Below, piece by piece: positions 17,828-27,548 of a stretch of DNA of 64,000 nt (position 1 is its first letter; every line of letters starts with the position of its first letter). The stretch is from the NCBI GenBank assembly GCA_024655945.1, contig JANLFK010000006.1:1-64000 (forward strand). Direction: 5' to 3'. The translations under genes were made by a program, and so were the position numbers. Source of the DNA: a candidate division KSB1 bacterium (GTDB lineage: Bacteria > Zhuqueibacterota > Zhuqueibacteria > JANLFK01 > Oleimicrobiaceae). The notes beneath the pieces are model-generated. The model saw only the letters and a list, made by a program, of their open reading frames with translations. It searched no databases and had not been told where the DNA came from.

Positions 17828-19136
17828 TCCTTATCTCCTCGCGCCAGTCAGGATTGTAAATCTCCAACCGCTCCCCACTCTTGAGCGTACAGTGCACGAG
17901 ACGATGGTTGCCGTAAACGCCATAGTCACAGAAGACAAACTCCACTCGCCCCTGGCTCTTGAGGTTCTCGTAGATCCAGATCTCGTAGGCGCGCGTATCG
18001 ACGCTGGCCGGCTCCCGCTCTATTTCGTCCGGGGGCCCATACATGATGTAGACCCGCCCGCGGTCGGACTGCCAACCCGGAGTGGTCGGCGAGCCGAACA
18101 ACCGGTTCGCAGCGTCAAAGCGGCGCAGATGTTCCGACCGGAACTGGGGCGAAAAGGCCGCCCAAAAGGAGGCGACGTACCTGGCCTTGCCCTGCGCATC
18201 CAGCTGGTCAAACAGGCGCAGCTCCTGGTCGCTCACCAAGTAGGTAAGTTGGGCACGGGCCTGGGCTGCTTGCTGCTCGTCCAGCTGGCTAGGCGAGCTG
18301 ACCACGGCGGGATTGCTGAACCAAAAAGGGGTCTCCCGTTGCACAGTGGCGCCGCTGGTGCTATCGGTCACGGCCAGCCGCAGCAGATACCGCCCAGAGG
18401 CCACCCCTAAGAGGTTGATCTTTTCCGCCCACACCGCGGTGGGGGCGCGCGGCCGCATGCTCCTCTGCCCCGAGTGCACGGGGTTGCCTTGGCCGTCTAC
18501 AACCGACCACTGGCGCAGGCAGCTCTGCCCCGCCACCAGATTGTACAGTTCGCAGTAGAAATACAAGAAAGGCGAGTCGATGCCATAGATGCGCGTAGGG
18601 TTGGGAAGGACTTGAAAACCACTTTTCACGAACCGATTGTCAGCAGCTGCACGCTCGATGGAGCCTGCCAACTCCACCTCGCTCATCTGCAGACCAGAGT
18701 CAGCAAAGGTGGGCACCTGCACCCAGGTCTGCAGTGAGCCACGCATGCCCGAATTCAGGTCCTCTACCTCGACGTCCAAGAGGAGCGAATCCTCATGCAC
18801 CACGAAGCCGACCACCTCCAGGGATGTCTGTCGTTGGCTGTCCTGCAGCGAGTCAGCGCGCACCACGCTCTGCCAGGTGCGTTCCCCAACAGCCTGCCCA
18901 GCGCGAGTCAGGAGGCGCGCCCGCACGGAGTAGCCGGCCAACCACCCCCCCTCGGTGGCGCTGAAGCGCAGCCGCCCATGAGGAATGCCCAGATACACCT
19001 CCTGGTAGGTCGCACCTGCGCTGCGCAGCTCTTTGAAGGCCGCCCAGTCGCAATTGAAACGAAGCGCCCCTTGCTGGGCAGCGGGTGCAACTGCCCAACC
19101 TACCACCGCAAAAGCCAGCGCCCACAAACCTACCAC
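17817..19136 (-). CDS. secreted GWxTD-domain protein
   Basis: A 439-aa protein from GTG 19136, which follows the previous gene's TAG by one base. The signal peptide is LWALAFAVVGWAVAPAA. The N-terminal part is beta-rich (residues ~25-300). The C-terminal GWxTD domain is recognisable by RYVASFWAAFSP, then the signature TPGWQSDRGRVYIMYGPPDE (here GWQSD for GWxTD), YEIWIYENLKSQGRVEFVF and YNPDW. The GWxTD family occurs mainly in FCB-group and Acidobacteria genomes, often beside outer-membrane proteins; its function is unknown. The C-terminal bases overlap the SGNH/TPR gene. Position in the operon suggests a role at the cell envelope together with the PorV-like protein and the lipoprotein. Confidence 0.85.
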   Translation of the reverse strand: MVGLWALAFAVVGWAVAPAAQQGALRFNCDWAAFKELRSAGATYQEVYLGIPHGRLRFSATEGGWLAGYSVRARLLTRAGQAVGERTWQSVVRADSLQDSQRQTSLEVVGFVVHEDSLLLDVEVEDLNSGMRGSLQTWVQVPTFADSGLQMSEVELAGSIERAAADNRFVKSGFQVLPNPTRIYGIDSPFLYFYCELYNLVAGQSCLRQWSVVDGQGNPVHSGQRSMRPRAPTAVWAEKINLLGVASGRYLLRLAVTDSTSGATVQRETPFWFSNPAVVSSPSQLDEQQAAQARAQLTYLVSDQELRLFDQLDAQGKARYVASFWAAFSPQFRSEHLRRFDAANRLFGSPTTPGWQSDRGRVYIMYGPPDEIEREPASVDTRAYEIWIYENLKSQGRVEFVFCDYGVYGNHRLVHCTLKSGERLEIYNPDWREEIRIAR

Positions 19137-19137
19137 G

Positions 19138-19779
19138 CTACCGCACCCTCGCCAGCTCTGCTTCCAGGAATGGTCGCCACCCCGTGTGCGGGAACTTCTC
19201 CAGGAAGTATTGGAAGATGGGCGGCCGTTCAATCTCCTGCCCATTGGAAGCCGTGAAAGCGGAAATCCTATCGTAGGCACCGTGGCGGATCTCCCGATTG
19301 GAGAACAAGGTGAAATAGTTATGCTTCAGGTTCACGATCCTATTCTCGGGGCCAATGTCGAAAAAGGTACCGCTAAAGGCCACGGTCTCCGTCGGCTGTA
19401 TCTCATAGTTGCTCACTGTGCTGCGGAATTCGTTGGCAATGGTGAGGAACGCCACACCAGGCATGTTCACTCGCAAACCTTTGAGCGCGTACTTGCCGTC
19501 CGGCACGTTAGGAATGAAGAAGTAACCGTTCTCATCAGCCACCACCCATTTGCCGAACAACTTCTCCTTGCCGTCCTCCTGGGAGTACCCAATGACGGCC
19601 ACCTCCACGTTGGCAAAGTAGACGTCGTTCCTGTTCTGGTAGCCACTGTTTTCGAAAATCACAGAGCCGATGAGGAGGTGTTTCCCCTCCACCGGTTCCT
19701 GGAGGGAAGCCATGCCTCCTGCGCATGCTACCAGCAACGCCAACCCAAACACCAATGCCGCTCTTACCATGCGCCGCAT
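19138..19779 (-). CDS. small lipoprotein with carboxypeptidase-regulatory-like beta domain
   Basis: A 213-aa protein. The lipobox is LLVAC (Cys19), so it is a membrane-anchored lipoprotein. The mature part contains a transthyretin/CarboxypepD_reg-like sandwich (VVADENGYFFIPNVPDGKYA, LKGLRVNMPG). ATG 19779 has AGGAAGAG upstream. It lies 146 bp downstream of the PorV-like gene and 1 bp before the GWxTD gene. The domain type commonly binds or scaffolds other surface proteins. No enzyme motif is visible and I do not recognise a named family. Confidence 0.8.
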   Translation of the reverse strand: MRRMVRAALVFGLALLVACAGGMASLQEPVEGKHLLIGSVIFENSGYQNRNDVYFANVEVAVIGYSQEDGKEKLFGKWVVADENGYFFIPNVPDGKYALKGLRVNMPGVAFLTIANEFRSTVSNYEIQPTETVAFSGTFFDIGPENRIVNLKHNYFTLFSNREIRHGAYDRISAFTASNGQEIERPPIFQYFLEKFPHTGWRPFLEAELARVR

Positions 19780-19925
19780 AGTCTCTTCCTGCCAAAGTGT
19801 GATTGTTCCGCTAACGGCGGCAACCGGGTCTTGTTCTCTTTCTTCCTTGGTTGCTTGTCTTGCGGGCACGCCGTCAGACGCTGTGGGGTGGCCAAGAGAG
19901 GAAGCCGCCGTTGGCCACCGGGCCA

Positions 19926-20963
19926 TCAGAAGCCGATCTCTACCGAGGTGACATGGATGCTGTCCAGGTCGCCATAGTCGGCAAGGGCATAGTCGAAGCG
20001 TACGTTCATGCCCGACACCGGCAGGCGCAATCCGCCACCGAACGAAAAAGTGGCCAGGTCGTACTTCTGCTTGTAACCCGCGCGCAGGGCCAGGATGTTG
20101 CGCCACTCGTATTCGAGGCCGTACTTGGCGCGCATTGGGTTGTCGAACGCGTCGTTCACCTCGAACACCCACGTGAGGCGATTGGCAGAGCTCTTGACCA
20201 CGAAGGCCTTCGATCCCACCAGATCCAGCGCGACACCCATTTGGAAACTGACCGGCATAGGGTAGTCATCTACCATGAACTTGGCATCCAGGTTACGGTT
20301 GCCGACGCCGGGTTGATCTGGGCGCGGCTCATAGGAGAAGGTCTGGAGCGGGCCTTCATCCATGGCCATGTTCGGGCCGAAATTGGTGATGCTCATGCCC
20401 ACGCGTAGGCCGCTGAGCCCTGGGCTGAATAACAGCCCCAGATCCCCACAGTAGCCATCGGCCTTCTCTTGCCAGATCTGCTCGTGCACGTAGCGCCCGG
20501 TCACACCAAAGGTGACGCGGTCGGTGAGCATGCGAGAGTAACTCAGACTGACGGCCATGTTGTAGCTGGAGAAGAAAAGGCCGGTACCGTCAGGGCTTTC
20601 CACGGTGGTCTTCTCGATCTTACCCAAATCCACATAGTCAAGGGCGACGCCGAAGACGTTGTTGCCACCCGTGGGAATCACCACCCCCACGAACTGGTGC
20701 GAGATATCCGCATAGAGGTTGACGTTGTGATAGGTGACGGTCAGACGGTCGAAGAACGACAGCCCGGCCGGGTTCCACTTCAGGGCCGAGGCATCGTTGG
20801 CCAGGGCAGTGAAGGCGCCCGCCAGGGCCACTGCCCGCGCCCCCACCTCGAGGTTGAGGAAGTTGGCCGCCGTGGTACCCACCTTGTGCACCTCTCCCTG
20901 GGCAAAGACTGGCGCCGGAGCGACAATCGTCGCTGCAAGTAGGAGAACAATCGTCTTTCTCAT
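19926..20963 (-). CDS. PorV/UPF0164-type outer-membrane beta-barrel protein
   Basis: A 345-aa protein with signal peptide (MRKTIVLLLAATIVAPAPVFA) and the N-terminal signature of PorV/PorQ-like barrels: FLNLEVGARAVALAGAFTA, then DASALKWNPAGLSFFD. The strand pattern runs to the C-terminal FDYALADYGDL...SVEIGF. In T9SS bacteria PorV is the outer-membrane shuttle that takes cargo with C-terminal sorting domains from the translocon to the attachment complex. Homologues outside that role are common. ATG 20963 has AGGAGA upstream and follows the cargo-like gene by 23 bp. A paralogue lies at 52168-53214 in the same gene order. Confidence 0.88.
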   Translation of the reverse strand: MRKTIVLLLAATIVAPAPVFAQGEVHKVGTTAANFLNLEVGARAVALAGAFTALANDASALKWNPAGLSFFDRLTVTYHNVNLYADISHQFVGVVIPTGGNNVFGVALDYVDLGKIEKTTVESPDGTGLFFSSYNMAVSLSYSRMLTDRVTFGVTGRYVHEQIWQEKADGYCGDLGLLFSPGLSGLRVGMSITNFGPNMAMDEGPLQTFSYEPRPDQPGVGNRNLDAKFMVDDYPMPVSFQMGVALDLVGSKAFVVKSSANRLTWVFEVNDAFDNPMRAKYGLEYEWRNILALRAGYKQKYDLATFSFGGGLRLPVSGMNVRFDYALADYGDLDSIHVTSVEIGF

Positions 20964-20986
20964 ATCCTCGGTCTCCTTTGCCTCAT

Positions 20987-23900
20987 TCACTTGACAACAG
21001 CCAACTTCCCGATCTTGGTGTTGCCATTTGGTGTCTTCACCACCCAGATGTAGATCCCGTATGACACCTCAAGGTTCTCTTTGGTCAACAGGTCCCACCG
21101 TGCCTCTCCATAGGTAGGCATGTTGTGCACAATCTCCCGCACATGGTCGCCCGTGAGGGTGTAGATGTTGATGGTACACTGCGGTGGCAAATGGGTAAAA
21201 CGCACCTCCCGCTGTTCCCACTGCGCCGAGCCGGTGTACAGCTCGGTCTTGGAGTACACGACGTAGGGGTTTGGCACCACCCTAATGTGGGCCAGGTCGT
21301 CTGCAGTGATGGCGCGAGTGGTAGGCGAGTAGGTACGAAAACGAAACCTATCCCTGACAAAGGGCTTCTTGGTGGTCACCCGGAAGACACTGCCTGGCAT
21401 GGGCTCTTTGCCCATCGGGTTGACTACTGGCTGCCCACCTACCCATTGGGTGTCGGGTTTCCACGTCCACTCAAAAACCCAGGTAAAGGTGCGGGTAGTG
21501 GAGCCAGGGGTCAGTCGCTCCCACAATTTGATCTGGTCGCCACTGGCAAAACTACCCGTGGTGGGGGTGATGAAGATATCCACCTGCTTGGGGGGATCCA
21601 TGCTCACGTTCCAGATCTGAAACGGGACCGTCTTGGTCCCCACGACGTTAGTATCAGCGTTCGGCCCCAAGAAGCGGATCTCGTAATCGGAGGGCTGCCG
21701 TTTGCTTGCCCCTACCAGCCGGAATGTCCAGGTGCTGGTGTCGCCCACCACATTTGCCCACCCGGCATGGAGGAGCTCGACTACGTCGTGGTTGATGATC
21801 TTCAGCCCCACCCCGTCGAAGATAGGTGCAGCTTCCGGTTCGATGCCGCTACTCTCATTGCCGATGTTAGTGCAATCGCTCACCCTGTAGCGCCGCTCGT
21901 CCTCGTCATACACGCTGTAGGCAAGGCGGCCCAGGGTGTCGGCGATCTGCAAGGTGTACGTATGCCCAAGCACCGCGTCATCGTCGATCACCTTGAGGGC
22001 AATGGGGCCAGTACCCGTGCCTGCCAAGCGCAGGAACACTGTGTCCACCTGCGCCCCGACATAGCCCACAGGCCTCACGCCAGGGATGACATCGACCACG
22101 TTGAGGTCACGGGACGAATTGCCCCGCGCCGTCTCATTGCAGTTGAACTCCCTGTCCGCGTACCAGTGGTCATAGGCGGTGATGCAGTAGCGGTAGCGAA
22201 TACCGGGTACCACGTTGTTGTCAGTCCAGGTGTGGACGATGCCACTATTGTTGCCCACATAAAACCAGGGCTGGAACGGATCTACCCCCTCATACTCGTC
22301 GACCAGATCACACTGGAAGACCGGCACATAGGTGAGAACCGCACCGGGCGTGCCCTTGTCGGTGATCTCATAAACCTCTTGTCCCCAGTCGACATAGTCC
22401 AGGTCCCGGTCGAAGTAGGCCTTGTAGATTTTGTACCCCTCAAAGTCTCTTTCCTTGGTGAGGATGTCGACGGATTTTTCCGCGGCGTCGTCCCAGTAGA
22501 GAGTAACCTTGTTATCACCGGTGTAGACGAGCGGGAGGCCGTTCTCGTCCAGCACGTTGGTGCCGACAGCGTACAGCGTGGGAGTCTTCGGGGGACCGGT
22601 GCCCTGGAACTTGTTGTTGTACAGTTCCATAGCTTTGGCAAAGTTGTTGAGCACGTCCGCGAAACGTACCTCGTAAGGGTTGGTGGGAAACCCATCGGCA
22701 TCCAGCGGCCCAGGGTTATCAAAACCACCGACGATGCAAAAGTGCAACGGCAAGGTGTCGCCAGGGGCGATGCTGAACGGGCCGGAAGACATCAGGAAGT
22801 GCACGTCGGGACGGCTCCCCACCGGGTAGCTCTCCTGCCACTCCCGCAACAGCTGCAGGTCGTCGAAGTTGGGGTCAGGCCCGTGGAAATACTTCTGCTG
22901 GTCTTGCGGGGTAAGGATCTCCTTCTTGCCGCTGGCCATTGCATAGATGATCTCCTCCATCTTGCGACCACATGGTTCGGCATCGAAGGTCTCCTGTTCA
23001 TAGAAGTGGAACCCCGTGAGGCCGATGTCGCGAGGTGTCTTGAGAAAGGCGATGGCGTACGCCGACACGGGACCCTCGGAGTTGATGTCATCAGCATCGC
23101 GGTCCCAGCCGTCTTTGTCGAACATCAAAAAGATGCCGCGGGCAGTGTCGGCGATGCAATAGTCGTCCTCCGCCCAAGGGTCCATGGTGTAGCCCTGAGG
23201 GTCGCGCCCCGGGAGGTCAGGGTCAATAATGAACCCAAAATAGAGCCCATCGATCGGCCCATTGTAATGTTGGCGGCTGGGATCAGTGATGTCATCGCGA
23301 TAGATGAGGTGGTAGTTAAAAAAGACAATATCCTCGTAGGCCCTTGTCGCGTAACAATAGCCGCTTACTTCCATGTCAAAGCCGATGGGATAGCCAACGT
23401 TGACCTCATCGCCCTTGCGGATGCCGTTCCACTTGTCGTCCATGACGAAATAGATATCCTTGTCGGAGACAAAGCGGCCAGGAACCTCCTGGCCGTAGGT
23501 GGGTGAAGTGGGGTCGGGATCTATGGCCCAATGCCCTGGCCAGTGGCGCTCGCCTGGGGTTGCGATAAACTGCCTGAAGGTGGGCGAGGTGGGGTTTTTG
23601 TCGTAGTAGCCCTGCGGCCAGGAGTTAGGCCTGGTGCTGGTGGCGATAAGCGGAATATCGGACCATGTGTCGTCGCCCATGAGGCGCGTCTTGGAGTAGT
23701 CCTGCGCCTCCCAGTCGGTGTAGGTTAAACCCTGGCCGCCAGTACCAAAGTACATGGAGATGCTCTCGATGCAGTTGTAGTATTGGCTGCGGTCAAAATG
23801 GCGGCCATCTTCAGTGACGATGTCGGTCGCCCACGGCTGCGGTGGCACAGCCAAGAAGGGGATGATCCAGCGCAGCTCCCCCCAGAAGCCGTGCTTGCAA

Positions 23901-24124
23901 TAAGGGAAGCCGCGGCTGCCGATCATGCCATAGTTTTCCACCCCGTTGACCTGCATTTTGCCAGCGTCCATGAAGGCGATGCCGCGATCGAAGTTACTGG
24001 CATGCTTCCTCAGGTCGGCTGGAAAGCTCTTATGCTCGGGGGACCAGTCCCTCTGTTGCGCCAGCGTGGCGCCTGCCAGCAGCGCCAGTACTACAACAAT
24101 ACTTAGCTTGCGTGTCGGTCGCAT
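20987..24124 (-). CDS. ~1000-residue secreted protein with T9SS sorting domain (triad A cargo)
   Basis: The 1045-aa product begins with a signal peptide (LSIVVVLALLAGATLA). The body is rich in Asp, Tyr and Trp, with a fibronectin-like segment near residue 535 (LYWDDAAEKSVDI, RDFEGYKIYKA). The C-terminus is a sorting domain starting at IRVVPNPYVVYSK and ending KIGKLAVVK. It is a clear paralogue of the 1085-aa protein at 53229-56486: shared blocks include VMDD near the N-terminal third, IGLTGF, SSGPF/ASGPF, LxWDDAAE, DFEGYxIY and VVPNPYV. No catalytic motif was recognised. ATG 24124 has GAGGAGAG upstream. Neighbouring TonB receptor and PorV-like genes suggest it is a surface protein exported by T9SS, possibly working with the receptor. 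Confidence 0.82.
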   Translation of the reverse strand: MRPTRKLSIVVVLALLAGATLAQQRDWSPEHKSFPADLRKHASNFDRGIAFMDAGKMQVNGVENYGMIGSRGFPYCKHGFWGELRWIIPFLAVPPQPWATDIVTEDGRHFDRSQYYNCIESISMYFGTGGQGLTYTDWEAQDYSKTRLMGDDTWSDIPLIATSTRPNSWPQGYYDKNPTSPTFRQFIATPGERHWPGHWAIDPDPTSPTYGQEVPGRFVSDKDIYFVMDDKWNGIRKGDEVNVGYPIGFDMEVSGYCYATRAYEDIVFFNYHLIYRDDITDPSRQHYNGPIDGLYFGFIIDPDLPGRDPQGYTMDPWAEDDYCIADTARGIFLMFDKDGWDRDADDINSEGPVSAYAIAFLKTPRDIGLTGFHFYEQETFDAEPCGRKMEEIIYAMASGKKEILTPQDQQKYFHGPDPNFDDLQLLREWQESYPVGSRPDVHFLMSSGPFSIAPGDTLPLHFCIVGGFDNPGPLDADGFPTNPYEVRFADVLNNFAKAMELYNNKFQGTGPPKTPTLYAVGTNVLDENGLPLVYTGDNKVTLYWDDAAEKSVDILTKERDFEGYKIYKAYFDRDLDYVDWGQEVYEITDKGTPGAVLTYVPVFQCDLVDEYEGVDPFQPWFYVGNNSGIVHTWTDNNVVPGIRYRYCITAYDHWYADREFNCNETARGNSSRDLNVVDVIPGVRPVGYVGAQVDTVFLRLAGTGTGPIALKVIDDDAVLGHTYTLQIADTLGRLAYSVYDEDERRYRVSDCTNIGNESSGIEPEAAPIFDGVGLKIINHDVVELLHAGWANVVGDTSTWTFRLVGASKRQPSDYEIRFLGPNADTNVVGTKTVPFQIWNVSMDPPKQVDIFITPTTGSFASGDQIKLWERLTPGSTTRTFTWVFEWTWKPDTQWVGGQPVVNPMGKEPMPGSVFRVTTKKPFVRDRFRFRTYSPTTRAITADDLAHIRVVPNPYVVYSKTELYTGSAQWEQREVRFTHLPPQCTINIYTLTGDHVREIVHNMPTYGEARWDLLTKENLEVSYGIYIWVVKTPNGNTKIGKLAVVK

Positions 24125-24169
24125 GCGTGCTCTCCTCGCGTTTCAGTCGCTTGCTTGTTGCGCCCGGTG

Positions 24170-27100
24170 CTACATCATCAGTCGCACGCCAAAGTTGATC
24201 AAGCGGCGCGGGCCAAAATTGTTGATGGTGATGCCATCCATTCTGGTGGCGCTGTAAGTACCATAGGCGCCACCGGGATCAGTTGCCGAGCCGGTACGCT
24301 CGTAGCCCTCCAGCACGTTGAGGCGGTCGAACAGGTTGCGCACCTGCACGAAGAACGAGTAGGTCAACCCGAATGCCTTCACGTTCTTGTAAGCCCGCAG
24401 GTCAAACTGGTGCCAGAACGGCCAACGGGCAGAGTTCTCTTTCTCCAAGTAACCTTCGTCGCCCATGTAGGGGGTATAGACGCGCCCGCTCTCGCCAAAG
24501 TAGACGAGGCTGACCCCGAAATTGGAGAGCAGCCGCTTGCCCAAAAGGCGCGGCCCGCTACGAGAGGGGATACTAAAGTCGATATGCACCCGAATGCTGT
24601 GCGGCTGATCCCACGAGGCGATGCTCTCCCGCTTGGGCATGGTCTGCTTGGTGTCCCCGTCCCAGTAGCCGTCCCAGGAGGTGGGCTTCAGCACCATCGC
24701 CCGCGACCACGTATAGTTGACGGTCCCCGAGAAGTAGTGGCTGTAACGTTTGCGCAGGGTGATGTCCATGCCCTTGGCCGAACCGAAGTTGTTGTTAACA
24801 AACACATAGTAGGTGTACGGATTATCGTGCCCTGGGTCCGAATAGGCAGGCACCGTGATAGAGCCCACCTGGTTTGTGGTCTCCTTGGTCCACAAGGTCG
24901 CATTGAGCCCGTACAGGTCGCCGATCTGCTGCTGGAAGCCGATCTCGTACTGGATAGCTTTCTCCGGCTCCAAGCTCGGGTTGCCAATGATGTTGCCCCG
25001 CATCATGCTCACTTCGCGGATGGCCCCGGAGGCGCGATAGAGGTCGCGGTAGTTGGGCGCCTGGTAGAAATGGCCAAAGTTAAAGTGCACCACCGACTTG
25101 TCGGTAAGCGGATAGGCCATGCCGATGCGGGGGCTGAACTTGAACTTTTTCTTGGCCTTCACCCACCCATTGTATTCAAAGCCGGGTTGGGTTGGGTCCT
25201 GCTCGCCCAGGGGATCCAGGGGATCGGCCCACATCTCACCACCGGCGTTGGCGTAGTCCAGCCTGCCCCCGACATTGATGACAACGCTGCCATACTCGAT
25301 CTTGTCCAAGATGTAGAGCGCACCCTCCTTGGGAAGCATGCGGTAGATGGTCGGGTACGCCGAGGGCCCTGAGGTCCCTTGGTCGTCGTGCCGGTGCACG
25401 TCCATGTACACGAACTGGCCCCCGAACTTGAGCTGATGGTGCCTGGTCACCTGGCTGGTAAAGTCCAACCGCAGGTCATAAGTGACGCTGGAGTCACCCT
25501 CAAAGTAGTTGTTGTCGTAGCGGATGCGGAAGTAGTCCTCCCAGGGGTCGAGGACCCCGTAGGTATTGTAGTGAGCGTATTGCTCCTTGGCCAGAATGTT
25601 ATCCCAGTCCGGCGCCCAATAATTCGTCAACCCCATGACGGTGGCGTAGGGGTGGCTGTAGTCATTGAGAATGCGCGAGCGGCGGGACTGGAAGAAGCGC
25701 TGAAACCTGAAGGTGTAGAAGGTGGAGGGGCTCAACGTGTGGCTCAACGCCAGGCTCTGTCTGTTGCTGCGCTGGATGCGTACCTGGCGGGCGCCCATGC
25801 CTGAGCGGTTCCGATGCCAGATCTCAAAGTTGGTGCTCCCACAGACAGGACAGACCTCAGGCGTTGGTTCACCAGGGGCAACAAAGCGGCCGTCGTCGTA
25901 CTTGGCCCCGCGCAAAAAGATGCGCGCGCCACAGTCGCTGCACACCAACAACCGGTCGATGCTCTCCCGGTTGTCCACTGGGCTCTGATCCACGTTGTAC
26001 CAACCGCCGAACCAGTCGTCAGGCAGGTAGTAGTAGTAGCCCGCGTGGAACACGTTGGCCTGACTGTAGCCGCCCGACTGGGAAGCGCTCAGCGCCAGCT
26101 TGAGGTTGGGACTGATGCGCCAGGTCAACTTACCCAAGTAGTCAAACGAGTTATCCCACCCCAACCCTTTCCACCCTTTCCAGATATCAATGGGGTTAAT
26201 CCAGCGCACAGCCCCGTACACTGGCCCTTTGGTCTTGACGCTCTGCAGTTGCGCAGAAGTGATCAGGTCCATCTTGCCGTCTTCGAAGAAGTCTTTGAAC
26301 AACTCCTTCGACGAGGGAAGATCTCCACGATAGTCGTCCCAAATGATGTCGTCAAACTTGAGCACCGTGCCAGCCCGCACACTGGCCTCGCCAGAGAAGA
26401 AGAAGGACACGGTCTTGGTGAAGGGCACCGGGCCACTGAAACTGGCCACCACGTCTTGGTAATTGCGCGCCCGCCCCTCAGCAGGCGCCAACGCCTTGAT
26501 GCCAAACGGCATGGAAGTGCTATACTCGAGCTGCCCCGAGAAGACTGACCCCCCCTCGCGCGTGGACAGGTTGATGACCCCGGACAGGGCATTGCCGTAT
26601 TCAGGGCTAAACCCGCCGGCAGCCACCGTCATCTGGTTGATGGCGTTATTGTTGACCCGCGTGGCGAAGCCGCCAAACAGCGGGTTCCCCACCTTCATGC
26701 CGTCAATGACTAAGGCCAGCTCGTTGTTGCGCCCGCCGCGCATACGAATGTCCTCGATGCCGCGCAGGTCGTAGCCCGACTTGCTGTACGGCGTATTGGT
26801 CAGGACAGTGACATTCGACTGCAACGCCAGTACCCTGGTCATGTCCTCGGCAGGCAAGTTCTTGATGTCCTCGTAGGTAATAGTGGAAACCTTCGAGGTC
26901 ACGTCGCGCTCGATGAGCGGGCGCTCGGCCGTCACCACCACCTCCTCTCCCTCCAGCACCGTCTCTTCCAATTCAAAGTTGATGCGCGTGGTCTGCTCGA
27001 CCACCACCTGCACCCCCTCCTTGTGCACCGTCCGGTAGCCAATCATTGAGGCCACCAGCGTGTAGGTTCCTGGCTGCACGTTCAGGATGAAGTAGTAACC

Positions 27101-27283
27101 ATCCGCGCCAGTGGAGGCACCGCGTGCCGTGCCCTTGACGATTACGCTGACCCCAGGAATGGGCCGGCCAGAGGCCCTATCCTTGACCACCCCGTCAATC
27201 TTGCCAGTGACTGATTGGGCGTGGACGAGGCAAGGTAGTAGTAGCAAAGCTACCACTAGCGCCATAACTATGCTCCCTCTCAT
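24170..27283 (-). CDS. TonB-dependent receptor with carboxypeptidase-regulatory domain and embedded zinc ribbon (triad A)
   Basis: A 1037-aa outer-membrane receptor. Domain order: signal peptide (ALVVALLLLPCLVHA); CarboxypepD_reg-like domain, residues ~25-110 (GVVKDRASGRPIPGVSVIVK, GADGYYFILNVQPGTY); plug, ~135-240 (VVVTAERPLIERD, IEDIRMRGGRNNELALVIDG, GFSPEYGNALSGVINL); and a 22-strand-type barrel. The barrel carries an insertion with Cys448-X2-Cys451 (VCSDCG) and Cys478-X2-Cys481 (VCPVCGS), a textbook zinc-ribbon spacing. The start is well supported by AGGAGGG before ATG 27283. It heads the operon and has a strong promoter and long leader. The substrate is unknown; no SusD-like partner is encoded. 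A paralogue without the zinc ribbon lies at 56508-59168. Confidence 0.92.
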   Translation of the reverse strand: MRGSIVMALVVALLLLPCLVHAQSVTGKIDGVVKDRASGRPIPGVSVIVKGTARGASTGADGYYFILNVQPGTYTLVASMIGYRTVHKEGVQVVVEQTTRINFELEETVLEGEEVVVTAERPLIERDVTSKVSTITYEDIKNLPAEDMTRVLALQSNVTVLTNTPYSKSGYDLRGIEDIRMRGGRNNELALVIDGMKVGNPLFGGFATRVNNNAINQMTVAAGGFSPEYGNALSGVINLSTREGGSVFSGQLEYSTSMPFGIKALAPAEGRARNYQDVVASFSGPVPFTKTVSFFFSGEASVRAGTVLKFDDIIWDDYRGDLPSSKELFKDFFEDGKMDLITSAQLQSVKTKGPVYGAVRWINPIDIWKGWKGLGWDNSFDYLGKLTWRISPNLKLALSASQSGGYSQANVFHAGYYYYLPDDWFGGWYNVDQSPVDNRESIDRLLVCSDCGARIFLRGAKYDDGRFVAPGEPTPEVCPVCGSTNFEIWHRNRSGMGARQVRIQRSNRQSLALSHTLSPSTFYTFRFQRFFQSRRSRILNDYSHPYATVMGLTNYWAPDWDNILAKEQYAHYNTYGVLDPWEDYFRIRYDNNYFEGDSSVTYDLRLDFTSQVTRHHQLKFGGQFVYMDVHRHDDQGTSGPSAYPTIYRMLPKEGALYILDKIEYGSVVINVGGRLDYANAGGEMWADPLDPLGEQDPTQPGFEYNGWVKAKKKFKFSPRIGMAYPLTDKSVVHFNFGHFYQAPNYRDLYRASGAIREVSMMRGNIIGNPSLEPEKAIQYEIGFQQQIGDLYGLNATLWTKETTNQVGSITVPAYSDPGHDNPYTYYVFVNNNFGSAKGMDITLRKRYSHYFSGTVNYTWSRAMVLKPTSWDGYWDGDTKQTMPKRESIASWDQPHSIRVHIDFSIPSRSGPRLLGKRLLSNFGVSLVYFGESGRVYTPYMGDEGYLEKENSARWPFWHQFDLRAYKNVKAFGLTYSFFVQVRNLFDRLNVLEGYERTGSATDPGGAYGTYSATRMDGITINNFGPRRLINFGVRLMM

Positions 27284-27302
27284 AGCTCCCTCCTGTAAAG
27301 GG

Positions 27303-27540
27303 TTTAGTTGCGGCGCGTGCGCGGGGTCTGTCCTGGGCTCCCACCCCGCCGCACGCACACCTCCCGCCTCCGTGCACCACTTCTGCGGCGCAAAGACGAT
27401 GCTACTTGCCGGAAAAAACACAAAAGGCACAGACCCATCCCTTCCCCACTAAAGAGAGTAGCTGTGCCCTTGCACTCCGAGACTATCAATCATCACTCCC
27501 GCTCTCTCGGGCGCCTTAGCCTTGCAAGGCCAAGGTTTTG
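27303..27540 (-). promoter_or_regulatory. long structured 5' leader of the TonB-receptor operon
   Basis: Between the predicted start near 27540 and the ribosome site, three structures occur in order. First is a 22-bp near-perfect palindrome (27514-27535, one wobble, core GCCTTGCAAGGC). Second is a terminator-like element with stem GGCACAG (27426-27432) / CTGTGCC (27462-27468) and a T-rich run at 27425-27413. Third is a GC hairpin, GCGTGCGCGGGGT (27315-27327) pairing with 27343-27356 with one bulge, directly before AGGAGGG. This arrangement could regulate the operon by attenuation; it matches no riboswitch that I recognise. Confidence 0.45.
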
Positions 27541-27548
27541 CACTCGTG

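Noticed and set aside
21125-23506. 793-codon plus-strand open frame
   Set aside because: It is antisense to the 1045-aa triad A cargo gene, which has a signal peptide, sorting domain and ribosome site. The antisense product shows no domain.
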